Assembly: GCF_027913035.1 (NCBI RefSeq)
Contig: NZ_CP115775.1
Span: forward strand, 1,798,001 to 1,862,000
Direction of reading: 5' to 3'
DNA from: Paracoccus albus
GTDB taxonomy: Bacteria; Pseudomonadota; Alphaproteobacteria; Rhodobacterales; Rhodobacteraceae
Length of the DNA: 64,000 nt
Every line of letters begins with the position of its first letter. Position 1 is the first letter of the stretch. The notes below the pieces were generated by a model. That model saw only the letters and a list, made by a program, of their open reading frames with translations. It searched no databases and was not told the origin of the DNA. The translations under genes and the position numbers were made by a program. Positions 53,092 to 62,321 of this stretch are shown piece by piece.

Positions 53092-54294
53092 ATGCGCCAC
53101 AGTGGCGATGCAACCCCTACCGATATTCTGATTTCTGGTGGCGGCATCGCCGGGCTGGTGGCTGCCGCATCCTTCGGTGCCGAGGGTCACAGCGTCATCT
53201 GCGTCGACCCTGCCCCGCCCGTCACCGATGAAAAATCAGCCGGTGCCGATCTGCGCACAACGGCGTTTCTGATCCCCTCTGTCCGCTTGCTGGAACGCGC
53301 GGGCCTTTGGGATCGGCTGTCGCCCCATGCGACACCGCTGCAGATCATGCGCATCATCGACGCCGGCGGCGCCGAACCCGTGGCGCGGCTGACGCGCGAT
53401 TTCGACGCTGCCGATATTTCGGACGGCCCCTTCGGCTGGAACCTTCCCAACTGGCTGCTGCGCCGGGAAATCCTGAACCGTCTGGATCAGATGCCCAATG
53501 TCGATTTCCGTCCCGGCACTGCCACAACCGCACTGACCGCGCGGCAGGAAGAGGCTATGGTCACGCTGTCGGATGGCAGCCGCATCAATGCCCGCCTCGT
53601 CGTCGGTGCCGATGGGCGCAACAGCGCCATTCGCCAGGCCCTTGGAATCGGCGTGAAAACCACGCGCTACGGCCAGAAGGCCCTCGCCTTCGCTGTCACC
53701 CATGAACGCCCGCATAACAATGTATCGACCGAAATTCATCGCACTGGCGGGCCGTTTACACTTGTCCCACTGCCGGATCGCGATGGCAAACCGTCCTCTG
53801 CCGTCGTCTGGATGGAACGCGGCCCCGAAATCGCCCGCCTCATGGCGATGGCGCCTCATGCCTTCGAAGATGCGCTGAACGACCGCTCGACCGGGATACT
53901 CGGTCACCTGACCCAGGCGACGACGCTGACGACCTGGCCGATCATCAGCCAGATCGCCGACCGCTTCACCGGCCCGCGCACCGCCCTGATCGCAGAGGCC
54001 GCGCATGTCCTTCCGCCCATCGGTGCTCAGGGCCTGAATATGAGCCTCGCAGACCTGAACATGCTGCTGGATCTGTCAAAGGACGACCCCGGCAGCACCG
54101 AAAGCCTGCGCATCTTCCAGCGACGCCGCTGGGCAGAGGCGCGCCTGCGCCTTGCCGGCATAGACCTGCTCAACCGCGCCTCAATGATCGGTGCGCCACC
54201 GCTGCGCGACCTGCGGGCGGCGGGCCTAGGCGCGATATATGGCATCCGCCCGGTCCGGCGTTTGCTGATGAAGGCAGGGCTGGGCGTCAGCTAG
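53092..54294 (+). CDS. UbiH/COQ6-family FAD-dependent monooxygenase
   Basis: A 400-residue flavoprotein hydroxylase probably acting in ubiquinone ring hydroxylation. The FAD motif is ISGGGIAGLVAA, the DG motif VGADGRNSAIR, and the third motif ALIAEAAHVLPPIGAQGLN, where the usual GDAAH reads AEAAH, as in some alphaproteobacterial homologs. Which ring position it hydroxylates cannot be read from sequence, so no ubi symbol is given. Confidence 0.92.
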   Translation: MRHSGDATPTDILISGGGIAGLVAAASFGAEGHSVICVDPAPPVTDEKSAGADLRTTAFLIPSVRLLERAGLWDRLSPHATPLQIMRIIDAGGAEPVARLTRDFDAADISDGPFGWNLPNWLLRREILNRLDQMPNVDFRPGTATTALTARQEEAMVTLSDGSRINARLVVGADGRNSAIRQALGIGVKTTRYGQKALAFAVTHERPHNNVSTEIHRTGGPFTLVPLPDRDGKPSSAVVWMERGPEIARLMAMAPHAFEDALNDRSTGILGHLTQATTLTTWPIISQIADRFTGPRTALIAEAAHVLPPIGAQGLNMSLADLNMLLDLSKDDPGSTESLRIFQRRRWAEARLRLAGIDLLNRASMIGAPPLRDLRAAGLGAIYGIRPVRRLLMKAGLGVS

Positions 54295-54383
54295 AATTGG
54301 GCCACGCCCCGATCAATCTGAATCCGATTGACGCTTCCCCCGCAAAGTCAGAATTTGAGCGCCCATAAAACGGCGAGCCAAAG

Positions 54384-54923
54384 ATGAAAATTCGCGACGC
54401 AACGCAAGACGACCTCGCGGCCATTTTGGCCATCTACAATGACGCGGTCCTCAACACGACTGCGATCTGGAACGAAAAGACGGCCGATCTGGAAAACCGT
54501 GCCGCCTGGATGGCAGAGCGTCGCAAAGCCGGCTATCCGGTGCTGGTTGCGTCCCGCGACGCAGAGGTTCTGGGCTATGCGACCTTCGGCGATTGGCGCC
54601 CCCATGACGGCTATCGGCACACGGTCGAGCATTCTGTCTATGTCCGCCGCGATCAGCACGGGGGCGGCATCGGCAAAGCCCTGATGCTTGCCCTTATCGA
54701 AAAGGCGCGGGATCTTCAAAAGCACGTCATGGTCGCGGGGATAGAGGCCGGAAACACCCCATCTATCCGCCTGCATGAAAAGCTGGGCTTTCGGCAAACC
54801 GGCTTTCTGCCGCAGGTCGGCACTAAATTCGGCAAATGGCTGGACCTCGCCTTTCTGCAACTTCTGCTGGACGATCGCACCGACCCTGACGCAAAGCCGC
54901 AAATGATCCCGCCGCTGCCCTGA
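54384..54923 (+). CDS. GNAT N-acetyltransferase, phosphinothricin-type
   Basis: A 179-residue acetyltransferase. The acetyl-CoA binding segment is RRDQHGGGIGKALM (Q/R-x-x-G-x-G form), and the N-terminal segment AAILAIYNDAV with the C-terminal LHEKLGFRQTGFLPQVG are typical of PAT/methionine sulfoximine acetyltransferases. Such enzymes acetylate glutamate analogues or amino acids. Natural substrate unknown. Confidence 0.92.
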   Translation: MKIRDATQDDLAAILAIYNDAVLNTTAIWNEKTADLENRAAWMAERRKAGYPVLVASRDAEVLGYATFGDWRPHDGYRHTVEHSVYVRRDQHGGGIGKALMLALIEKARDLQKHVMVAGIEAGNTPSIRLHEKLGFRQTGFLPQVGTKFGKWLDLAFLQLLLDDRTDPDAKPQMIPPLP

Positions 54924-54993
54924 AATTTCACCATTGATCTGCGGCCAGTGCAGGGCGATGATCGGCAGACGCACAAACCGCAAAGGCAACCCC

Positions 54994-55269
54994 ATGCGCC
55001 TGATCCTCTGCCTGATGACGGCCCTGCCCGTGCTATCCGCCTGTGTGCCCGAAAAGACCGGGCCGGACACGCCCCGCTCTACGCAAGAGGCGGCATGCGC
55101 CGCCGCCATTGCCGCCCATGTCAACCGCCCCGTGGCAGAGGTCACGCCACGCTGGCTCTCCGAAACGAACGGTATCGCCACGGTCGAAACGCTGGACGGC
55201 AATCGCCGCCACCTGTGCAGCGTGGATGCGTCGGGCCGGGTGACCGGCTATTCGCATCCACGCGACTAA
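54994..55269 (+). CDS. small lipoprotein
   Basis: A 91-residue lipoprotein: signal MRLILCLMTALPVLSAC with lipobox LSAC, then a short domain with two more Cys (EAACAAAI; HLCSVD) that may pair. The middle part (TPRWLSETNGIATVETLDG, ending RVTGYSHPRD) looks like a small beta-rich fold. AAAGG lies upstream of the ATG at 54994. No known function. It is convergent with bioB, seven bases apart. Confidence 0.82.
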   Translation: MRLILCLMTALPVLSACVPEKTGPDTPRSTQEAACAAAIAAHVNRPVAEVTPRWLSETNGIATVETLDGNRRHLCSVDASGRVTGYSHPRD

Positions 55270-55275
55270 GCGAGG

Positions 55276-56253
55276 CTATTCGGCGGCAACAGCGGCGTCC
55301 GATGAAACGGCAGGCGCCACACGCATCCCCAACCGCGACAGCAGGTCCTGATCCTTCCAGACCGCCGGATTATCGGTGGTCAGCAGCGCATCGCCCACGA
55401 AGATCGAGTTGGCCCCGGCCAGAAAGCACATCGCCTGCAAAGCATCGCTCATCCCTGTGCGCCCGGCCGACAGCCGCACCACGCTGGCAGGCATGAGGAT
55501 TCGTGCCAGGGCAATGGTGCGGATCAGCGCAATATCATCTACGGGACGCGCCCGCTCCTGCACCGGCGTATTTGCGATCTCATTCCACAGGTTGACCGGC
55601 ACGGATTCGGGATGCGCGCCCAAAGTCGCCAACGTCACCAGCATCGAGATACGGTCATCCACCGCCTCTCCCATACCGATGATCCCGCCGCAGCAGACCT
55701 TGATGCCGCCCTCGCGGACGCGATCGACCGTCTCCAGCCGGTCATCCATCGTCCGTGTCGTCGCGATCTGGCGGTAATATTCGGGCGAGGTATCGATATT
55801 GTGGTTATAGAAATCCAGCCCCGCATCCTTTAGCCGCGCCACCTGTTCCGGCGACAGCATCCCAAGGGTCATGCAGGTCTCCAGCCCCATCTCGCGCACG
55901 CCCCGAACCATCCGACACAGGTTATCCATGTCGCGATCCTTCGGGCTGCGCCATGCGGCACCCATGCAGAACCGCTGCGCGCCAGCCTGTTTCGCGCGCC
56001 GCGCAGAGGCAAGCACAGCCTCTACCCCCATCAGCTTCGTGGCCTTCACGCCCGTATCGTGATGAGCGCTTTGCGAACAATAGCCGCAATCTTCGGGACA
56101 GCCTCCGGTCTTGATCGACAGCAGGCTGGCTGTCTCGATCACTTGCGGGTCGAAATGCCGGCGATGCGCGGTCTGGGCGCGATACATCAGCTCCGGCACG
56201 GGCAAATCGTGGATCGCCCGCGCTTCTTCTATCGTCCAGTCATTGCGGATCAT
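55276..56253 (-). CDS. bioB: BioB, biotin synthase
   Basis: A 325-residue radical SAM enzyme that inserts sulfur into dethiobiotin. The [4Fe-4S] motif is [16 protein letters not shown] (CxxxCxxC); conserved [12 protein letters not shown] and GGIIGMGE segments follow. The true start is the ATG at 56251-56253, overlapping the bioY stop (ATGA); the frame is open to 56484. No other bio synthesis genes (bioF, bioD, bioA) lie in the window, so with BioY it may complement uptake and final-step synthesis. Confidence 0.97.
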   Translation of the reverse strand: MIRNDWTIEEARAIHDLPVPELMYRAQTAHRRHFDPQVIETASLLSIKTGGCPEDCGYCSQSAHHDTGVKATKLMGVEAVLASARRAKQAGAQRFCMGAAWRSPKDRDMDNLCRMVRGVREMGLETCMTLGMLSPEQVARLKDAGLDFYNHNIDTSPEYYRQIATTRTMDDRLETVDRVREGGIKVCCGGIIGMGEAVDDRISMLVTLATLGAHPESVPVNLWNEIANTPVQERARPVDDIALIRTIALARILMPASVVRLSAGRTGMSDALQAMCFLAGANSIFVGDALLTTDNPAVWKDQDLLSRLGMRVAPAVSSDAAVAAE

Positions 56254-56807
56254 GCCGAATCCCTGCGCATTCCGCGCCAGGCGGCAACGATCGTCAGCGC
56301 CAGCACGATCTTTACCAGATCGCCCAGAATGAACGGCGCAAATCCAGCCGCGACGACTTTGCCAGCCGGCACGAAGTTCAGCAGCCAGGCCATCCCGGCG
56401 GCATAAACCACCGCAAGCCCTGCCAGCATCGCAGCAGCGCTCGGCACCAGGCCACGCCCCTGCGCCAGCCAACCCGTCAACCACGACGCAATCAGATATC
56501 CCAACAGATAACCGCCCGTCGGCCCAACCATATAGACCAGTCCGATTCCCCGTTCAGGGGAACCCGAAAACACCGGCAGACCAGCCAGGCCCGCCGCCAG
56601 ATAGGCCGACATAGCGGCAAAGCCCAGACGTGGTCCAAGCATCACCGAAATCAGAAGGACGGCCAGGGTATGCAGCGTCATCGGCACCGGCCAGAACGGC
56701 ACCTGTACCTTGGCCGACAACGTGATCAGCGCTGCCGCACCGATTGTCAGTGCGATATTTCGCCCGGAAATGGCCGATAAGCCAAGGGTGGGTTGTGGGA
56801 ATTGCAT
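56250..56807 (-). CDS. bioY: BioY, biotin transporter substrate-binding component
   Basis: A 185-residue, six-helix S component of an ECF-type biotin transporter. Family segments are [19 protein letters not shown] and [16 protein letters not shown]. In alphaproteobacteria BioY often works alone or with BioMN; neither bioM nor bioN is near. It is translated with bioB through an ATGA overlap. Its promoter region contains two BioR-box-like sites. Confidence 0.97.
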   Translation of the reverse strand: MQFPQPTLGLSAISGRNIALTIGAAALITLSAKVQVPFWPVPMTLHTLAVLLISVMLGPRLGFAAMSAYLAAGLAGLPVFSGSPERGIGLVYMVGPTGGYLLGYLIASWLTGWLAQGRGLVPSAAAMLAGLAVVYAAGMAWLLNFVPAGKVVAAGFAPFILGDLVKIVLALTIVAAWRGMRRDSA

Positions 56808-56826
56808 CGGAACGCTCCTGCTAAAG

Positions 56827-56845
56827 TTCGTATCTATAATACGAA
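56827..56845. promoter_or_regulatory. BioR-box-like site inside a 19-base perfect dyad, bioY promoter
   Basis: TTCGTAT-CTATA-ATACGAA is a perfect inverted repeat with 7-base arms. It contains GTATCTATAA, one mismatch from the BioR box TTATCTATAA. It begins 20 bases before the bioY ATG, so a bound repressor would block transcription. Confidence 0.7.
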
Positions 56846-56872
56846 TCCCCAGACCCCATCAGGCAACATATT

Positions 56873-56882
56873 TTATAGATAA
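56873..56882. promoter_or_regulatory. BioR box TTATAGATAA, bioR-bioY spacer
   Basis: An exact match to the BioR consensus TTATAGATAA, abutting the bioR stop codon and 66 bases before the bioY ATG. Together with the site at 56827-56845 it gives two sites for the bioYB promoter. Confidence 0.85.
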
Positions 56883-57551
56883 TTATTCGAGATTCTTGTA
56901 ACTCATTGAAGTTTCTGGACTGGCAGGAACATTGCTGCGCTTTCCGATCCACCCGACATGGCGCGACAGCAAAGCGCAGGCCCGGTCGGTCTGCCCGCGC
57001 CGCAGCGCCGCCAGAATGGCCCGGTGGTCGTGATCGGTCCGCGCTTCCCATTCCGATCTCCAGGCCGCGAACAGGAACCGCGCACTCGCCGAATGCAGAT
57101 CGTCTATCGCCCCCAACAGTCGCGGCATGTCGCAGGGCGAGAGCAGTAACCGGTGGAACGCGCGGTTCGCCTCTTCCCAGTCGCGCACGTTCCCGGCGGC
57201 CTCTGCATCGCGGTTCGCCGCCTCTGCTGTGGCCAACACCTTCTGGTTCAGACGCGGCGCGGCGTGACGAAGCGCCAGCGATTCCAACGATGCGCGCATT
57301 TCTGCCACCTCGCGCAACTCGGCCACATCAAAGGACGTCACCCGATAGCCCCGGCGCGGCTGACTGACCGCCAGCCCCCGCGCCTCCAGTTGCCGGAAGG
57401 CCTCGCGTACGGGCACATGGCTGGCACCGAACTCTGCCCCGATATGATCCTGACGCAGCCGCGTATCCGGCGCGATCATCCCGGAAATGATCCGTTCGGC
57501 CAGAACGGTGGCGATGCGCGTTGCGATGGTATCTGCGGTCGGTTTGCTCAT
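56883..57551 (-). CDS. bioR: BioR, GntR-family biotin regulator
   Basis: A 222-residue GntR/FCD protein with winged helix segments IAPDTRLRQDHIGAEF and GASHVPVREAFRQLE. Position, fold and the exact TTATAGATAA boxes at its own start and before bioY identify it as BioR, the alphaproteobacterial repressor of biotin genes. The start is the ATG at 57549-57551; the frame is open to 57641. One box ends two bases from this ATG, implying autorepression. How biotin status reaches BioR is not settled in the literature I know. Confidence 0.93.
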   Translation of the reverse strand: MSKPTADTIATRIATVLAERIISGMIAPDTRLRQDHIGAEFGASHVPVREAFRQLEARGLAVSQPRRGYRVTSFDVAELREVAEMRASLESLALRHAAPRLNQKVLATAEAANRDAEAAGNVRDWEEANRAFHRLLLSPCDMPRLLGAIDDLHSASARFLFAAWRSEWEARTDHDHRAILAALRRGQTDRACALLSRHVGWIGKRSNVPASPETSMSYKNLE

Positions 57552-57552
57552 T

Positions 57553-57562
57553 TTATAGATAA
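57553..57562. promoter_or_regulatory. BioR box TTATAGATAA at the bioR start
   Basis: An exact consensus match ending two bases before the bioR ATG. It points to autoregulation. Its closeness to the start codon would suit a very short or leaderless transcript, or a start further downstream. Confidence 0.82.
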
Positions 57563-57605
57563 ATCCGAACGCAGCCCCGATGTCAAAACCATCGGACACA
57601 AAAAA

Positions 57606-57627
57606 GGCCCGGCATCTCTGCCGGGCC
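57606..57627 (-). terminator. rho-independent terminator of the zeta subunit gene
   Basis: A stem GGCCCGGCA/TGCCGGGCC with a four-base loop; on the minus strand TTTTTTGTGT follows. It sits 27 bases after the DUF1476 gene stop, before the bioR promoter. Confidence 0.9.
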
Positions 57628-57653
57628 CCTTCGATCAGCAAATCTGCGACAGA

Positions 57654-57968
57654 TCAGCTTTCGTCGATCAGCTGCTGGCGGGCGACACCGACCATCTCGG
57701 CCATTTTCGCGCGGATCCCGGCCTCATCGACCTTGCCTTCCAGATCGGCGGCGAGCTTGCGATAGACATCCTCATCGCCCGGCTCTTCGAAATCAGAGGT
57801 CACGACGGTCAGCGCATAGGCCTTTGCCTCCTCGCCCGTCTTGCCAAGCACTTCGGCGGCCCATTCGCCCAGCAGGCGGTTGCGCCGCGCCTCGGCCTTG
57901 AACTGCAGGTCTGCATCGCGGGCGAATTTCGCCTCATAGGAACGTTCACGGTCGTCAAAAGTGGTCAT
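57654..57968 (-). CDS. F1-ATPase inhibitor zeta subunit (DUF1476)
   Basis: A 104-residue helical protein. The N-terminal [18 protein letters not shown] segment is the inhibitory region in the Paracoccus denitrificans zeta subunit, which inserts into F1 and blocks ATP hydrolysis without stopping synthesis. The body ([15 protein letters not shown] and a [10 protein letters not shown] segment) is conserved in the family (104-109 residues). The ATG at 57966-57968 has AGGAG upstream. It is divergent from purC, a common neighbour in Rhodobacterales. Confidence 0.95.
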   Translation of the reverse strand: MTTFDDRERSYEAKFARDADLQFKAEARRNRLLGEWAAEVLGKTGEEAKAYALTVVTSDFEEPGDEDVYRKLAADLEGKVDEAGIRAKMAEMVGVARQQLIDES

Positions 57969-58120
57969 TCGCATCTCCTGAAACTTCAGCAACACATATG
58001 CGCATAGCCCGACTATATCACAACCCTGTATTGCCGCATCACCAGCCAGTATTGCCGCGCGACCGCTTTAAGCATATAGCGTGCTCAACCCCTTACGGCA
58101 CCGAAAGGATGGCGCGACTC

Positions 58121-58885
58121 ATGGCACCGCGGCGCAAGAAGATTTACGAAGGTAAAGCGAAGATCCTGTATGAAGGCACCGAACCCGGCACGCTGGTTCA
58201 GTATTTCAAGGACGACGCCACCGCCTTCAATGCGCAGAAGAAAGCCACGATCGAAGGCAAGGGCGTGCTGAACAACCGCCTGTCCGAATTCTTCATGAAC
58301 GGTCTGACCAATATCGGCGTGCCGAACCACTTCATCCGCCGCATCAACATGCGCGAACAACTGATCCGCCAGGTGGAAATCGTCCCGCTTGAGGTCATCG
58401 TGCGCAATTTCGCGGCCGGTTCGCTGTCCAAGCGGCTGGGGCTGGACGAAGGCACCCAGCTTCCCCGCCCCATCGTCGAATACAGCTTCAAGAATGACGA
58501 ACTCGGCGACCCGATGGTGTCCGAGGAATATATCGTCGCTTTCGGCTGGGCCACGCAGCAGGATCTGGACGACATCGTCAGCCTTGCCCTGCGGGTGAAC
58601 GATTTCCTTTCGGGGGTGTTCTTCGGCGTCGGCATCAAGCTGGTTGATTTCAAGATCGAAATCGGGCGGATCTGGGATGGCGATTTCATGCGCCTGATCG
58701 TGGCCGATGAAATCAGCCCCGATTCATGCCGCCTTTGGGACGTCAAGACCGGCCAGAAGTTGGACAAGGACGTGTTCCGTCGTGATCTGGGCAACCTGAC
58801 CGACGCCTATACCGAAGTCGCCCGCCGCCTTGGCCTGATGCCCGCCAATGCGACGCCGATGAACAAACCTACTCTGATCAACTAA
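58121..58885 (+). CDS. purC: PurC, SAICAR synthetase
   Basis: A 254-residue enzyme of purine synthesis that joins CAIR and aspartate. Segments [32 protein letters not shown] and [10 protein letters not shown] are diagnostic. Upstream ATGs at 58109 and further are in frame; the ATG at 58121 gives the family N-terminus and has GGATGG nine bases upstream. purS follows 11 bases after. Confidence 0.96.
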   Translation: MAPRRKKIYEGKAKILYEGTEPGTLVQYFKDDATAFNAQKKATIEGKGVLNNRLSEFFMNGLTNIGVPNHFIRRINMREQLIRQVEIVPLEVIVRNFAAGSLSKRLGLDEGTQLPRPIVEYSFKNDELGDPMVSEEYIVAFGWATQQDLDDIVSLALRVNDFLSGVFFGVGIKLVDFKIEIGRIWDGDFMRLIVADEISPDSCRLWDVKTGQKLDKDVFRRDLGNLTDAYTEVARRLGLMPANATPMNKPTLIN

Positions 58886-58896
58886 GGACTGCCCGA

Positions 58897-59136
58897 ATGA
58901 AAGCCCGCGTCACTGTCATGCTGAAAGACGGCGTCCTCGATCCGCAGGGCGAAGCGATCCGCCACGCCCTCGCCAATCTTGGCCATAAAGGCGTCGACGG
59001 CGTCCGTCAGGGCAAGATCATCGAGCTTGACCTGACCTCGACCGATGCCGCCGCCGCCGAGGCAGAGGTCAAGCGCATGTGCGAAACCCTGCTGGCCAAC
59101 ACCGTGATCGAGAAGTATTCGGTCGAGATCGTCTGA
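58897..59136 (+). CDS. purS: PurS, FGAM synthetase subunit
   Basis: A 79-residue small subunit that links PurL and PurQ in the fourth step of purine synthesis. The segments VMLKDGVLDPQGEAIRHAL and CETLLANTVIEKYSVEI are typical. It follows purC, but purQ, usually the next gene, is 17 kb away in the opposite orientation. Confidence 0.96.
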   Translation: MKARVTVMLKDGVLDPQGEAIRHALANLGHKGVDGVRQGKIIELDLTSTDAAAAEAEVKRMCETLLANTVIEKYSVEIV

Positions 59137-59140
59137 TTGC

Positions 59141-59160
59141 GGGCGGCCAGCGTGCCGCCC
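59141..59160. terminator. GC hairpin after purS
   Basis: GGGCGGC/GCCGCCC with a six-base loop, five bases after the purS stop. There is no T tract on the plus strand, so it may be a weak or factor-assisted terminator, shared with the convergent serine hydrolase gene. Confidence 0.5.
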
Positions 59161-59175
59161 CGCCCATCCCTCGGA

Positions 59176-60747
59176 TCAGATCCGGATAAAGCGCGACGGG
59201 CCGTCCTCCCCGAACAGTTCGATCACGACAGCCCGCGCCGGACCTTCACCCGCCACCTCGAACTCAATCGTGGATCGGGACCCGGCAGGCGCATTCTCCG
59301 TCACAAAATCGAACACCATGGTCGCGCCATCCCACGGCGAAAGGGACAGCAGCACAGGTTCCGGACCCGCGGCAAGCACCAGTTCGCCGCCTGCATCCCG
59401 GACCTCCACCTCTCCGAAATAAGGATGGGCATAGCGTCCGATGCACAAGTCACCCGGCAAGGCCGGGCCGGCATCCACGGGCGGCGATTGCCCAGTGGTC
59501 CGGCCCCTTGGCACATAGAATGGCGCGAAAAGCGGCTGATATGCCGCCAGCCAGTCGCGCCGCTCATGCCCAAGCTGCGCCAGTTCGGTAAAAATTTCCG
59601 CAATCGCTTCGACCGCGCCGATCGGGGCTGCGTTGGACAGAACCGCAATCCCCAGATCAAGCGACGGGATCAGCGAAAAACATGTCCCCGCCCCCAGATC
59701 AAACCCGCCCGAATGGCTCAGCCTGACGCGGCCCGACGGATCGACGCCGACATTGAAACCATAGCCGTAGAAGCCGGCCCGCGCATCCGCGCTGCCGGGT
59801 GGTGAGGATATGCTTTGCGGGCTGATCGCCGGCAGCAGCGCATCGCCCGCAATGAACGCGGCACCCTCATGCTGCCCGCCCGACAGAACCATCTTCATCC
59901 AGATCGCCATGTCACTGACGCTGGCGCTGACGCCACCCGCGGGTGATTGCGCATCGGGATCGCGCTGATACAGCGGCGCAAAGCCATCACCGCTACGCGC
60001 ATGGGGAATCGCGCGGTTTTCGCGGCCCATGTAATCGGCAAAGCGCGAACTGGTGCTGCCCATCCCCAGCGGCGCGTAAAGCGATTGCTCCGACAGGCTG
60101 GCCCAATCCATGCCCGCCGCCTGCGACACCGCCTCTGCCGCAGCGGTCAGACCGAAATTCGTATAGGCATATGACGAGCGAAACGCCGCCAGAGGCAGCA
60201 GGCGCAGCCGTTCCAGAATGACGCGCCGATCAAAGCCAAGATCCTCCAGATCGTCGCCCGCATGATCCGGCAGGCCAGAGCGGTGGCTGTACAGATCACC
60301 AATCGTCAGGCGTTCCTTCAACCCCGGATCGGACAATTCGAACCATGGCAGCAGATCTGCCATCCGGGCGTCCCATGTCACGACGCCGTCGGCCACCTGC
60401 CGCGCCACGACCGTCGCGCCAATCGATTTGGACACCGAAGCAAGCTGAAACACCGTATCGGGCGTAATCTCTGCCGTCTCACCGATCCGCCGCGGCCCGT
60501 AACCGCGCGCCAGAACCGTTTCCCCCTTGTGAACCACTGCGACCGCGATGCCCGGAACGCCGGTCCGCGTCATGATCCCGCCCACGATCTCATCGACCCG
60601 GCCAATCGCCGCCCCGATCTGTTCGTCAGGTGCCGCCACGCCGGGCGTCTGCGGCGGCGAAAGCTCGGCAAGCAGCCCCCCCGGTATCAATGCCCCCGCA
60701 GCGGCAGAACCGAGAAACAATCGCCGGGACAGAAGCTGCTGGGACAT
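59176..60747 (-). CDS. class C beta-lactamase-like serine hydrolase, Tat-exported
   Basis: A 523-residue periplasmic serine hydrolase. A twin-arginine signal (SRRLFLGSAAAGAL) starts near residue 7. The active-site motifs are S104-VS-K107, Y195-T-N197 and an HSG triad in LSHSGGFDLG. An extra C-terminal beta domain (about 400-523) is found in esterase and D-aminopeptidase-type members, so a peptidase or esterase is as likely as a beta-lactamase. It is a single gene convergent with purS. Confidence 0.9.
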   Translation of the reverse strand: MSQQLLSRRLFLGSAAAGALIPGGLLAELSPPQTPGVAAPDEQIGAAIGRVDEIVGGIMTRTGVPGIAVAVVHKGETVLARGYGPRRIGETAEITPDTVFQLASVSKSIGATVVARQVADGVVTWDARMADLLPWFELSDPGLKERLTIGDLYSHRSGLPDHAGDDLEDLGFDRRVILERLRLLPLAAFRSSYAYTNFGLTAAAEAVSQAAGMDWASLSEQSLYAPLGMGSTSSRFADYMGRENRAIPHARSGDGFAPLYQRDPDAQSPAGGVSASVSDMAIWMKMVLSGGQHEGAAFIAGDALLPAISPQSISSPPGSADARAGFYGYGFNVGVDPSGRVRLSHSGGFDLGAGTCFSLIPSLDLGIAVLSNAAPIGAVEAIAEIFTELAQLGHERRDWLAAYQPLFAPFYVPRGRTTGQSPPVDAGPALPGDLCIGRYAHPYFGEVEVRDAGGELVLAAGPEPVLLSLSPWDGATMVFDFVTENAPAGSRSTIEFEVAGEGPARAVVIELFGEDGPSRFIRI

Positions 60748-60932
60748 GATGGATCACCCTTTTACGCGAATGACCGCAGGCTAACAGGCCGACCACACCC
60801 CAGTCACGGAAAAGAATTCAGCCCGCAGAAAAAACAAAGCACCGGCAATGCTTTACCATAGGGATTTCTTATTCCGACCGAAGATGTATCGGACAAGATG
60901 CCCAGAAGTCTTTAGCCACGAGCAGAGAAAAA

Positions 60933-60957
60933 CGCGGCGACCATTCAGGCCGCCGCG
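60933..60957 (-). terminator. rho-independent terminator of the zf-TFIIB gene
   Basis: A stem CGCGGCG/CGCCGCG with an 11-base loop, followed on the minus strand by TTTTTCTCT. It lies 27 bases after the stop of the zf-TFIIB gene. Confidence 0.8.
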
Positions 60958-60983
60958 CATATCATCTTCAGGGGGTTCGCTGC

Positions 60984-61406
60984 TCAGAAATCAAACAACT
61001 CGCTCAGGAAGCTCTCGCGCTTCTTGCGCTTGCCCCAATAGCGGTAGTCGTCATCATCATCGTCATAGCGCCGCCGCTTGTCATACCGCTCGTCATAGCG
61101 GCGATCATCGTAACGCGGGTCGCGGCGGTCGTCATAGCCGCGCTCATCCCGGCGAGGTTCAAGCGGGCGTTCGGCATAGGGGTCTATGGCCGGCTGCTGC
61201 AATTGCGGTGCCGGTGCCGCGGGCTGGCCAGGCTGTGCCAACTGGACAGGCGGTTGCGACTGCGCCACGCTGCCGACACTCCTCTCGATGATCTTGTCCA
61301 GTTCTCCCCGATCCAGCCAGACGCCCCGGCATTTCGGGCAGTAGTCAATCTCGACCCCATCACGCTGGGTCATAAGCAGGGTCTCATCATCGACCGGACA
61401 TTTCAT
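60984..61406 (-). CDS. zinc-ribbon (zf-TFIIB) protein with Arg/Asp-rich tail
   Basis: A 140-residue protein. The N-terminal zinc ribbon has ligands in MKCPVD and YCPKCRGVWLDRGELDKI. A Pro/Gln linker follows, then a charged Arg/Asp/Tyr region (RRDERGYDDRRDPRYDDRR and similar), a short DDDDDD run and a hydrophobic end (ESFLSELFDF). The tail is low-complexity and may bind nucleic acid or phase-separate; nothing is proven. The ATG at 61404-61406 has AAGGAG upstream. Confidence 0.88.
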   Translation of the reverse strand: MKCPVDDETLLMTQRDGVEIDYCPKCRGVWLDRGELDKIIERSVGSVAQSQPPVQLAQPGQPAAPAPQLQQPAIDPYAERPLEPRRDERGYDDRRDPRYDDRRYDERYDKRRRYDDDDDDYRYWGKRKKRESFLSELFDF

Positions 61407-61664
61407 CGCGGGCTCCTTGGCTCGTGTTATTCTTGTCCGAAAGATGGGGTCCGCGATGGCGATCACAAGATGCCCTCACGCCTCTGCGACCTGCGCGGCA
61501 TCATTCTGCCGCCGCTGCCTGCCGCCCGCGAAAATGTATATGCGGATTATATACAGGATATGGACGCGATATTTACGCCGGTCATACGCCGCATCGGGGC
61601 GCGGTTGCAGCTTTGGTAAAGGCCGCGTAACACTCTGCGCAGAACCCATGACAGGAGGCCAAGC

Positions 61665-62321
61665 ATGGTCCGCGCCCTTAAATCCGACCGCAAAGGCCCG
61701 CAGGATGCCAGCCGGGTTGTCGTGTTCCTGCATGGCTACGGCGCCGATGGCGCCGACCTTCTGGGACTGGCCGATCCGCTTGCCCCGCATCTGCCCGGAA
61801 CGGCCTTCTACGCCCCCAACGCGCCAGAGCGTTGTGCGAATAATCCCTTTGGATTCCAATGGTTTCCGATACCCTGGCTGGACGGATCGACAGAGGATCA
61901 GGCCCGCGCCTCGATGGCGTTGTCGATAGATGACATTAACGCCTTCCTCGACAAAGTCATGGGTGATGAAGGTGTTGCGCCCGAACATCTGGCCGTGGTC
62001 GGCTTCTCACAAGGCACGATGATGGCGCTGCACATCCTTCCCCGCCGGGAGCAGCCTGTCGCTTGCATCGTGGGCTTTTCGGGCCGCCTGCTCGTCCCCG
62101 AACTGCTTGCGGCAGAGGCCAAATCCCGTCCCCCCATCCTCCTCGCCCACGGCGATCAGGACCCGATGGTTCCCTTCACCGATATGGGCGAAGCTGCCGA
62201 CAACCTCGCAAATGCTGGATTTCAGACACATACCTATGTGATGAAGGGAACCGGCCACGGCATTTCCCCCGACGGGTTGGGCGCGGCGGTGCAGTTCCTT
62301 AAAACCCACCTGAAAATCTAG
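61665..62321 (+). CDS. carboxylesterase/phospholipase of the alpha/beta hydrolase fold
   Basis: A 218-residue esterase of the carboxylesterase 2/lysophospholipase family. The oxyanion region is VVVFLHGYGADGADLLGLA, and the triad is Ser115 in GFSQG, Asp166 in HGDQDPMVP and His198 in GTGHGIS. AGGAGG precedes the ATG at 61665. The 258 bases upstream to the zf-TFIIB gene hold no clear gene; a 49-codon frame at 61470-61619 is discussed as rejected. Confidence 0.93.
   Translation: MVRALKSDRKGPQDASRVVVFLHGYGADGADLLGLADPLAPHLPGTAFYAPNAPERCANNPFGFQWFPIPWLDGSTEDQARASMALSIDDINAFLDKVMGDEGVAPEHLAVVGFSQGTMMALHILPRREQPVACIVGFSGRLLVPELLAAEAKSRPPILLAHGDQDPMVPFTDMGEAADNLANAGFQTHTYVMKGTGHGISPDGLGAAVQFLKTHLKI

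Noticed and set aside
61470..61619. 49-codon plus-strand frame between the zf-TFIIB and carboxylesterase genes
   Set aside because: No ribosome site and no family resemblance; the third-position GC is lower than in neighbouring genes. Kept out as a probable chance frame.
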